Position numbers and translations under genes: made by a program. Of a DNA stretch of 64,000 nucleotides, positions 21,461 to 31,500 are shown piece by piece. Every line of letters begins with the position of its first letter. The stretch's first letter is position 1. Source of the stretch: Symsagittifera roscoffensis (taxonomy: Eukaryota > Xenacoelomorpha > Acoela > Convolutidae); NCBI RefSeq assembly GCF_963678635.1, contig NC_087065.1, forward strand, positions 38,839,888-38,903,887, read 5' to 3'. Under the pieces are notes generated by a model. It saw nothing but the letters and a program-made list of their open reading frames with translations. It was not told where the DNA came from and made no database searches.

Positions 21461-22157
21461 GTACCGATATTGGAAGTGGAACTGAATAAAAACTCTTTTT
21501 TTTTTCACTTTTTGTCTCATTGAGATGTTGAATTCACATATTATTATTTAAGGCAACATTTTGAGGCAATTTTTGTCCAATAAAAATGCGTCTCATTTAA
21601 GTGAAGAGTTTTTTGATTTAATTTAATTAAAACCGGAGGTATTTAGTTTTATCAGCTATCCGGGAATGCGGCTCCGAGGGTAAGCACCCTTTAACAATCC
21701 TTTTTTCATTTTGTTATGAAACTTTCCTTCAGTATTTGAGCTTTCCATGTGTGGGAGACTTTTCGTATTATTACGCTTTCTGTTGGCCAAACTGGTTTCC
21801 TTATATGGAATTTTTGTGGAGTTCTGTGATTTGAAGTTTGAGGCTGATTTTTATGGGTTATCTGCCGCGGTTTCACGCCAATTATTGAATTATGAATCCA
21901 GAGGGGAGGTAGAAATCAACTTGAGATTAATTTTAATGCAGCATGAGAAATGAAGTTTGCACTATTCGAAATTTTATCTAATTTTACTTAATTTCAGTTC
22001 ATGTCACCATCTACAATGTCACAAAGAGTTTTCAATTTCAATCATCTGTTATTATAATTTTTTGCAATTGCTACTAATTGTTTCTTTTTTTTATCGAGAG
22101 AAATTAAAACGCTTGTGAAACGGATTTTCACAAAATTTTGGCCTGAGCATGAAATTT
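21461..22157. other. intergenic between LINE and EPC
   Basis: AT-rich. A short plus frame at 21747-21953 (MCGRLFVLLRFLLAKLVSLY, hydrophobic start) has no recognisable homology and no supporting signals. I do not call it a gene. Confidence 0.4.
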
Positions 22158-22169
22158 GATGACGTCATC
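22158..22169. promoter_or_regulatory. palindromic CRE/ATF-type site
   Basis: GATGACGTCATC is a perfect 12-bp palindrome containing the consensus CREB/ATF site TGACGTCA. It lies about 205 bp upstream of the EPC start codon. Confidence 0.45.
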
Positions 22170-22280
22170 GATTTTCAACCGACTTTGCCCTCAATTCAAA
22201 GCCGATTGTTCATAGTTCTTTGTGTTCATGTATTTTCTGATAACCAAATTGAATAACGACAAATTTTTCAAAAGGGACTG

Positions 22281-22286
22281 TATAAA
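22281..22286 (+). promoter_or_regulatory. TATA-box candidate of EPC
   Basis: TATAAA in a G-containing context (GGGACTGTATAAATTG), 86 bp before the EPC ATG. Position and spacing are suitable, but no transcript evidence is available. Confidence 0.35.
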
Positions 22287-22309
22287 TTGAAACACCGTTC
22301 AAAGAAAAA

Positions 22310-22330
22310 CTTGTTTCCTCTTTTTTTTAG
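22310..22330 (+). promoter_or_regulatory. 3' splice-acceptor-like signal before EPC ATG
   Basis: A pyrimidine-rich run ending TTTTTTTTAG lies 42 bp upstream of the ATG. It could be the acceptor of an intron in the 5' UTR or of spliced-leader trans-splicing. No donor or upstream exon is identified. Confidence 0.4.
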
Positions 22331-22371
22331 ATCGAGCTAGATGACGACACAAATTAGAATATTCTTCGTCA

Positions 22372-22533
22372 ATGGCCGTTATGAGTAAACTCTCCATAAG
22401 AGCTCGCAACGTAGATTCAAACAAAAACCTTCCGATTATACGAGCTGAAGACTTACAAGACCTCGAAGAGTGCTCACTTTTACCCAAAAATGTTACTTTA
22501 TTCTCCACCGGGATGGAGAAAGAGGAGGAAGAG
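22372..22533 (+). CDS. EPC exon 1
   Basis: Codes residues 1-54, ending GMEKEEEE, with donor GTAAAA at 22534 and phase 0. It contains the conserved N-terminal RAR...LP.....EDL.DL pattern of EPcA. Confidence 0.92.
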
Positions 22534-25500
22534 GTAAAACTTGTTTTCTCTTTAAGTCGTTGATTGAGTCAAGATGGCCGACTTTCAGATCAAACCCTTA
22601 CAACATGCTCAGTGGCATTTAAGCAGAGGCTATTTGGTCATGAGTCCCAAGTGCAATCGAATCGAAATAGATATCTACTTTGGATAAGCTGAAAAGAAAT
22701 GCCAAATTGATTATTGTATGAATGGTCTGTTTTAGGAAACACATTTACAAGAAGCCCTATCGGCATTGCAGTTCGGCCTCCGATCGGAAAAAGAAGCAAC
22801 GAAATGTCGAGCTTCATTCATACCTATTCCTGAGAGTAATATTGATGTTGAAAACTATCATGAGTTGTATTCATCAGAATTCGACTGCTCGAAGCAATAT
22901 ATTCATTTTAGAGGTAAGGGATAACCAGAAAAGTTATAACATGGACTTTTTACCAGACTCGTTAACCAAAATTAATTGACAGATGTAATGGCGGCATTTA
23001 GCGGGGTTAAAGACAATTTTTTCGAGGTGTCTCAGCGAAGTTTTGTTTGTTCTAACCGCTTCCTTTTCGAATCTCCCACTAATTTAAATTTATCTTAATT
23101 GAATTATTGCATTGTAGTCTGGTATAAGACCTAGCCCCAGTAAATGCGAAACTCAGTGAAATTTTTTGCTGACGGTTTCTAGGCTTTCGTAAAAAGAATT
23201 TTAAAAAGAACACTGCTATACAATTAAGGCTTGGCATTAATCCTACAAGGAGCTAAGGAGTATACTACCGTTACATCCCACAAGAGCTGCTTACCAACAG
23301 CCCATGGAACGAACGTCAAACCGTCTGGTCGCTTCTGATCGGTCCTGTAGAGGTGTCGTGGTTCTAAAACAGACGGAATGTGAGTAGAAGATAAACTCTG
23401 CTTTATAAGAGCATTCAGGTTTGAATGCCTAGAGAATCTCCCTGCACTTTTGAGGCAAGAAAGACCATGCCAACCAATTGGAGCCACATCTATCTTCGAA
23501 CGCGTTAAATCTTTTTACGTCCGTTGGTTCGAGTCGTAAAATCAAGTCTGCAATTTCGCTGTCAAAAATTGGCTCCGTCCAATTTTTTTGGATTTCATTT
23601 TCCGGAGCCATTTCAATTTTTCCAAGTTCAAACCACCGTTTAAGCGCATCATCATAGGTTCCATCCACATGCTCAAAACCAAAAATTTCGCTCACGGCAT
23701 CTTTCGCTCCTACTGCTGAGGCTAAGAAAGCGGGTCAAGCGAGTAGACGAGCGGAAGAAACGCCCAAGCCACCTTTGGCTGCCGGGAGAACTGCTTGTAA
23801 AAACTGGTTATCATCCATTTTCACTTTAGTGACCTTGCATAACGAATTTCTTAGTAATTTTTCGTAGCGTTACAAAAAATCATTTTGCAAAAAACAAGGG
23901 CTTGTATGCAAAAATTATAGGAGTTTTGGCATGCTAAAGCAATTTTTCAGGAGGTTATTTGCTTGTAAAAACTGGTTATCATCCATTTTCACTTTAGTGA
24001 CCTTGCATAACGAATTTCTTAGTAATTTTTCGTAGCGTTACAAAAAATCATTTTGCAAAAAACAAGGGCTTGTATGCAAAAATTATAGGAGTTTTGGCAT
24101 GCTAAAGCAATTTTTCAGGAGGTTATTTGCTTGTAAAAACTGGTTATCATCCATTTTCACTTTAGTGACCTTGCATAACGAATTTCTTAGTAATTTTTCG
24201 TAGCGTTACAAAAAATCATTTTGCAAAAAACAAGGGCTTGTATGCAAAAATTATAGGAGTTTTGGCATGCTAAAGCAATTTTTCAGGAGGTAAAAACCAT
24301 AATGGGCGTCTAGTTTGTCAATGACATCCGAGATTTTTTCAAGCTCCTTAATTTTTTCGTCGAGCAATCTTTTTCGGCAAAGTTCGCCAATTGAAGATCC
24401 TAAAATGAGGAGTTCTTCTTTTGTTTTTATTTTGGGCATATTTTTCGAAATTGTGTTAAAATTGAATTATACTGTACTCGTAGTCGGTCCCAAAAAACAA
24501 AGTTCGCACTTCTCAGTGTTCAAGCTCAGGCCGTAAATTTGGTCCAATTTCAGAATGTTTTTAAGGTCCCGGAGTACTACCTTATAGTCGTCGGCTAAAT
24601 TTCCATCATCTAAATACCAGATGTTAATTTTCGACTACAACTGTTTGACTAGTGTATGAATTGTTTCCGCAAAAAGGGGTGGGGCTTCAGGATCACCTTG
24701 CTGAGTTCCGTCTTCTGACATTATGACAGAGCTTCCGTAAAAAGGTAGCTAGGTTTACTATACGCGCAATGGGTGTAGAAATACCATTCGGGGCGATTTG
24801 AATGAACATGATTCAGCATTGTTTCTCTATTAAGAGAGTTAAAGGCATTCTTAAAATCTAGTTTTAAAAGAACAGTGCATTTTGGATTGTCGTCGCGTTC
24901 AATTAGGTTTCGAAACGAGTGTGCAGCTATTTCTGCTCCTTGTTTGGTACCGCATCCTACCTGTACTTTTCCGAAAAAATTTTGTCGCTCGGAGATGGCC
25001 TTGCTTCCAGCGCATTTAGACTCGATACGTCTCAGCGTGTTGCCTATGGCAATCGGTCTCAACCCTCCGTCTATCTTTATGAGGGCGATAAGCTTTGCGC
25101 CAAAAAAAGAAAGGTCTTACGGGTTCGGGTATTTTGCCATATCCAATGAGGTTTATCAGCTTAGTAAGTGGTTTCAGAAAATTAAGTCCTGCACTGCCAT
25201 TCGACTTACTAACAAGATCTTTAAAATTTTGAGGAATTATTTTATCAGGACCTGCTGCTGATCCGCTCGGAAAGGACATTATCGCTTTGTATAGGTGGAA
25301 ATTGGTTACAAAAAAAACTATCCAAATTTTCTGGATTTGGAGCTGCAAATTTGGCTCGCTGAGGGTGCTTAAACAACAATTTTTGATAGTTATCAGTTGA
25401 AAAAGGAGCAATTTTGTCATGCGAAGCAGCAAGCCTTATTCCTCCCTTTACATTTCCTTCATCGAGCTTACTACTTATTAGCTTTATTCTCTGCTCGAGG

Positions 25501-28500
25501 TCACTCAGAGGCGGGCTTGAAACTTGGGGATGTGGTTTTGGAAGTGACACGTCATTTGCTCGAATTTTTTTTATTTATCAAAGAGCTCATGCTTGTGGTC
25601 TGTTTGCGTCCACTTCTTTTCGGTTGCTCCAAAAAAACAAGAACGACATTAAAAAAAATTAGCTATTTTGTAATATCTTCTACATTGTAGACAATGTCAT
25701 TTATTTTGTCCGACAGACTTTCCGCCAAGGGAACACGAGTCTTTTGGTACTCTCTTGAGTACTCGGATATCTGAGATGGCTGTATTAACATAATTGTCTA
25801 GTATTAGCATAATTGTCTAGCACTAAATCATTACCTATTGTTGCTTTATTAACCGATTTTACATCAACGCATAAAGGACACTGAAACCATTGTGTTTTCT
25901 TAGAGTCGCTAAGAGAAATATTTACACAACTGATATGATACCAACTAAAACAACAATCACATCTAATCCAATTTATCAGTCCTGAAGGTTTTAAGCAATC
26001 TTTGCTTGTACACTCTTTGTTGTTTTTCCTCATCTTGACGCAGCATAAAGGTAAAAAGAAGGATTTTGACTGGACTTTAGGGGACTGAACTAACCCTTAA
26101 TAAGCGGTTAGTGGGAATTTCATAAATCAGCAAATAAAAAAAACTAAATAGAAGACGATTAAAGTTTCCCACCTCCCCACAGAAAGTCACTTGACAGACC
26201 TGTCTCTAAAATACCTCAGAGCGTGCTCCACAAACAGGCACAAACATCAAACATAACAAATCTATTTAATAAGTTTATCACAACAATGAGGCTAAATGAA
26301 ACACATGAACAAGAAGCTTAATGAATGGTTTACAATGCAATTAAAGGCTAGACGTTGAAGTTTTTATAATAGGGAAGTTTTGTCGTACATTGACATAAGA
26401 ACAATCAACAAATGAGTTTTCGATTTTTTGGACCTGAGGGGAGGGAGGCTGTTAACTTGATTCGATTTTTTTTCGTCTTCTAGTAATTGGGTCCAATGCC
26501 CAATGATTGTATTGGCAATTCATTTTAAGAACCATTGATGGCAGTTGATAATTGCAGAGCCCTGGATATGTCTCATTTGTTTTCCTCGGTAGCAAAGTTT
26601 TTCAAAATTTACGATTGTCTTTTCCAAAAATGTTCGAAAACATGATTATCTTTTTGAGCGTTTCCGCAATGGGCAACGCGTCGTCATGAAAGTTCTCAAA
26701 TTTTTGACGCCTCATGACAACAATTTTATCGGCTCAGCTGTAGCTCAATGCTCAAATTTTGTCGGCTGAGATGACATTCTATATATGTTTCATTAATTAC
26801 TTAACTTCTGTTTCTTGGGCGTGTTTTTCAAATCGAACAGCCTTCCAGGGAAAATTTGTTTGTTTTTCGAATAAGAGAAAATTGGTTTAATAAGGCTTTC
26901 CTTTCATTTTCTGACTGCTAGCTTGCAGCAGGGTGGGGGTTTAAATTTTTTTAAATCCAAGTATACAAAAAAGAACATATTTCAAACGTATAAAACACCA
27001 TATGTTTTTTTTTCAAAAAGTCCCGGTTGGGACACCCTTAAATTACTATCCCAGGACTCAAGTGTTGGGACCCTTAAATTACTATCCCTGGACTCAAGTG
27101 TTGAGACCATTTAATTACTATCCCAGGACTCAAGTATTGGGACCCTCAATTTACTATCCCAGGACTCAAGTGTTGGGACCCTTAAATTACTATCCCAGGA
27201 CTCAAGTGTTGGGACCCTCAAATTACTAACCCAGGACTCAAGTGTTGGGACCTTTGAATTACTATCGCAGGACTCAAGTGTTGGGACCCTTAATTTACTA
27301 TCCCAGGACTCAAGTGCTGGGACCCTTAAATTACTATCCCAGGACTCCAGTGTTGGGACCCCTAAATTACTATCCCAGGTTTCAAGTGTTGGGACCCTTA
27401 AATTACTATCCCAAGAACTCGTGCACAATTCCCCCACTACCGGAAATCAAGTGTTGGGATACTTAATCCACTATCCCACCGGAATTCACGTAACGTTTCC
27501 CTACTACCGGAACTCAAGTGTTGGGATACTTTATTTAGTATCCTAAAATTGCTCCAGGAACTCGTGTGAAATGCCCCCAACCCCTAATTTCACCAGAGAA
27601 GTTTTCGAGTTCTTAAAAATGTCCTGTTTTTCCCCTGTCAACTGCTTTTTCCACATCCAGTTGGTTTTGCAAGGATCCATAGATCATCTCAAGAATCGAA
27701 AACTTGCTCTTGGCAGCCTGTCGCTGCGACAGCGCAAACAAAGGATGTAACCGAAACCCAGTTGAAGACCAGGAAGTAGGTGACACATGGTAATAAATTT
27801 CTCCAAAAAAGTACAGGCTGTTTCGTGATATATTTCTAAACTTGTTTGAAACATATTTAAGATAATGAACGTAGTGAGTATTGAACGCAGTGTGTAAAAA
27901 ACTTGGTGTGTATAGATTTTTCTTATTTTTTTCGTGTTTTTTCAGGAAAGTGTTAAAATTAGTTCTAGCTCAATTTTGGTTTTTCGCGATAAGGCTCTCG
28001 ATTTCTTTCTAAGTTCACATCCTTTCCTTTGCTAAAAGGAAGGCGTACTCTACTATCGAACAGCAAAAGTGAAAGGTCTCCGAAAACGTGAGTAATTTCT
28101 AGTTTCAAAAAGCCGAAAATTTGCAATTTATAGCAGAATAAAAAAATTATCATTTCTCCAGTTTGTTCTGCCTTTCCAGTACCCTTTGGAAGTGTACTTT
28201 TCATTTTTTCTAGCAGACTTCGAACTTCAACCATTAATCAACGGACTTCTCTTTAGCATTAGCAGTTACTAAGGTATTCGGAAACGCGAGAAAGTTGCGC
28301 GAAGACATTTCACAAAAAATGTAAAGTTCAAGAGATATGTGATCGATTTTCATTTCGATAATTAAAATCAATTACTCCATTTTTTATCCTTCGAAATGAA
28401 AATTGACTCATTGATCCGGTTTTTTTTAAATTTGGTTAATTTTATCTACCTTTATAGCACCAATTAAAAAGAATTCGTGAAATTCGAAGAGCTTTAAAAG

Positions 28501-31500
28501 TCATACATTTTTTCCTGCGATCATTGCTCTTTTCCAACCGTCAGTTGGCTCTTTTTTTTCAGTCGGATAGCCGGTTACTGTACAAACAGCACAGAATGTT
28601 CCGATCATAGTCTAAAAATGCATAAAGGTTTTTCAATTTAGTGTTGTTTTTTTTCGAAAAAAACTTGCGGTATCGCAAGCGGTGCCAGGCTCAGTTTCGC
28701 CTCTGTCTAAAACACTGCTGTAAAACCGTTTTGTTTTTATAATTAAGTCTTTTTTCCTAGGTGTTTAAAGGCATTTCACAAACCATCACAAAAAAAACTG
28801 GAGTTTGATCTGCCAACGGCTCAGAAGCAAATAAAAATTGAAACAAGGCTAGCCGGTTACTGTGCAAACAGCACAGAATGTTCCGACAATAGTCTTAAAA
28901 ATGCATGAAGGTTTTTCAATTTAGTGTTGTTTTTTTTTTCGAAAAAAACTTGCGTTGCCAGGCTCAGTTTCGCCTCTGTCTAAAGCACTACTGTAAAACC
29001 GTTTTTTTTTCATAACTAAGTCTTTTTTCCTAGGTGTTTAAAGGCATTTCACAAACCATCACAAAAAAACTGGAGTTTGATGTGCCAACGGCTCAGAAGC
29101 AAATAATAATTGAAACCATTCTAGCCGGTTACTGTACAAACAGCACCGAATGTTCCGACCATAGTCTAAAAAGTGCATAAAGGTTTTTCAAATTAGTGTT
29201 GTTTTCGATAAAACTATAGATTAGGTATATTCGACAGTCATAGTAAAAAAGGCAAATTGAAAAACATTGTTTCAGAAAATGACTTTAAAAGTTTCTTTTT
29301 TTTCTAACAGTTTTGAAGTTTTTCATTTCTGTAAGTCGATTAGATGCTCACAAATTGAACGTTACTCGATTAAAACTAAGTTTTCACGGCTTAAATTAAG
29401 CTTAATTAAGCTATTGGAATTACTAATAAACCTTACTAATTAGCTCGAAATTAGACCAAAAACTTCAAACCGGTTTTTCTCGACTCTTTAAACTTTTTGA
29501 ATTTTTTTAAATGTCGATCGACTCACGACTCTAAGGATTTTAATATGATATAACACTAAATTTTATCCGATGATTACTTGTGGTAGCTAATTTTGCGTAA
29601 AAAACACAGAAAAAACAAAAACTCACCCAAATACAAAATTCCTCCCCATTTTTCAACCATTCGGTGAAAAACGATTTTAAATGTATCTAAATAGTTTTAT
29701 ACATATTTAACCAATTCTAACTCGTAACAGCTCAAATAATTTTTTTGAAAATATGGAGTAAATAGCAATTCATCACGATCGTTTTCTATATTGTTCCGGC
29801 CATTGAAAATGGGGAGGAACTTTACTTTCGGGTGTTAGTTTTTCTTTTTGTTTTCCACGCAAAACCAGCTACCACAAATAATAATTGGAGTGGGTTTGAG
29901 TGATATATCATATTAAAGCCCTTTCAGTCGAACGACATTAAACAATTTTGAAAATGTTTTCCCAGTGTTGAGAAAAACCGGTTTAAAATTTTGATTTTTC
30001 GTCGTACTTCCTGCGAATAAAACAAGCGAACAGGCTTACAACAGCTTAATCAGGAAAATTTCAAAATTTAAGCACTAAAATTTTAACTTAAAGCAAGTAA
30101 AATCCATTTTGGGAGTTGTAGCTCCATTCTGAGAACCAGAAACTGCAAATAAAATTGAAAAAAAAAGTTTTTTTTTAGTTTTATTTTTCTAGTCAATTTT
30201 CTAAAAAATGTGTGTGCCTTTTTGCCTGTATTGCTATGAATGTCAAATATGCCATAAGTATAGTTTTACATCAGACTTTTTCTCACCCCAAGCAGAAAAA
30301 CTAATTTGAAAAAAAAAGCTTTATCTTGTAGTTTTTTAAAGACTATTGTCGGAACATTCTGTGCTAAGCAAGCATTATCGAACTGGAATATAGAGTTTTC
30401 CCCGTTAGCCAGGTTGCTTCCTCCTTGGCCTGGAGGTAAAACAGTTGTCTTTGTACCCTTAGGTCTGGGGTTCGAGTCGTGGCCGGGTCTTACTTTTTTT
30501 CAGCATCAAGGAAATTGAAAAAAAAGTTCCGAGAAAAATGAATTGTTGGTTTTTCGTTTTTTCTCTCAGGTTTTGTCGGTTAAATTGCCACAACGGCTTA
30601 TGCTTGTGCTGTAAACAATTTTTCTTGTAGTTGGAAGTGCAAATGTTGTTCATTCTAATTTCCAAGGGGACTTGAAAGATTTTAAAATTTTTTAAAATAA
30701 AATGTTTTTTTTTTCGGTTTTGTTGGTGTCTGCTCAAAGATGATCGGCTTAGTTGCAATATTACTGACCTTTTTTTTAGCTGTAAGCAACTTTGTAGTTG
30801 CATGTGCAAGTGATGTTCATTCTAGATTCAAGGGGGACTGGAACGATTTTTTTAAATTTTTTTTTAAAGTGGTTTCAGCTCAAAGATTGTTGGCTTAGTT
30901 GCCACATCACTGATTTTTCTTGTGCTGTAAACAACTTTCATTGTAGTTGCAAGTGCAATTGTTGTCCATTGCTGTTTAAGTTGGGACTTTAAACATTCTT
31001 TTATAAAATCATATTTTTTTCGGCTCAACTTGTGTCTGCTCAATGATTGTCCGCTAGGTTTCTTTTCGTAAATTCTGTTTCGTCGTTGCTAATTTAAAAT
31101 TCAGTGTCCGGCATGTTTGCCTGGAATGAACATCTATCGAGACATATGAAAATTTATGACCTAGTTTTCTGCAAAAAATTTCATTTTTGGCTTTTTTTGT
31201 TTTCATTTTATGTTAGTGTAGTATCGCAAGTGGTGCGAAGCTCCGCTTCACCTCTGTGTTTTAATTGTCAGTCAGTTTGGGTGGCTAAAAACGTGAATAA
31301 TTTCTACTTTCAAAAATGGACTGAGTATCTCAGAATTACCAGTGGAATAGTAGAAATGCCCTATAATCCGGTTAACTTTAAATAGGATAGCTGAACAAAA
31401 AAAATGGCATTCATAACATGTTTTTGAAGTTTAAAGAGCTTTAAAGCCATACTTTTTTCTTTTTAATTCAAAAGCTAAGGTTTGTCCTAAAACATTATTT

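Larger units (their letters stand above)
23224..26300 (-). mobile_element. antisense LINE with PHD finger and QQGDP-type RT
   Basis: Read leftwards from about 26300: a leader, an N-terminal PHD-like finger (26033-25785), a linker (25550-25245), RT blocks (25432-24440), thumb and C-terminal region (24439-23790, with a 168-bp triplication), and a C-terminal RPDG...WDVT segment (23487-23224). Frameshifts and stops show it is inactive. It lies in EPC intron 2 opposite to the gene, a common orientation for tolerated intronic insertions. Confidence 0.8.

Noticed and set aside
21747-21953. Small membrane-protein gene
   Set aside because: Only a hydrophobic start; no homology, splice or promoter support.
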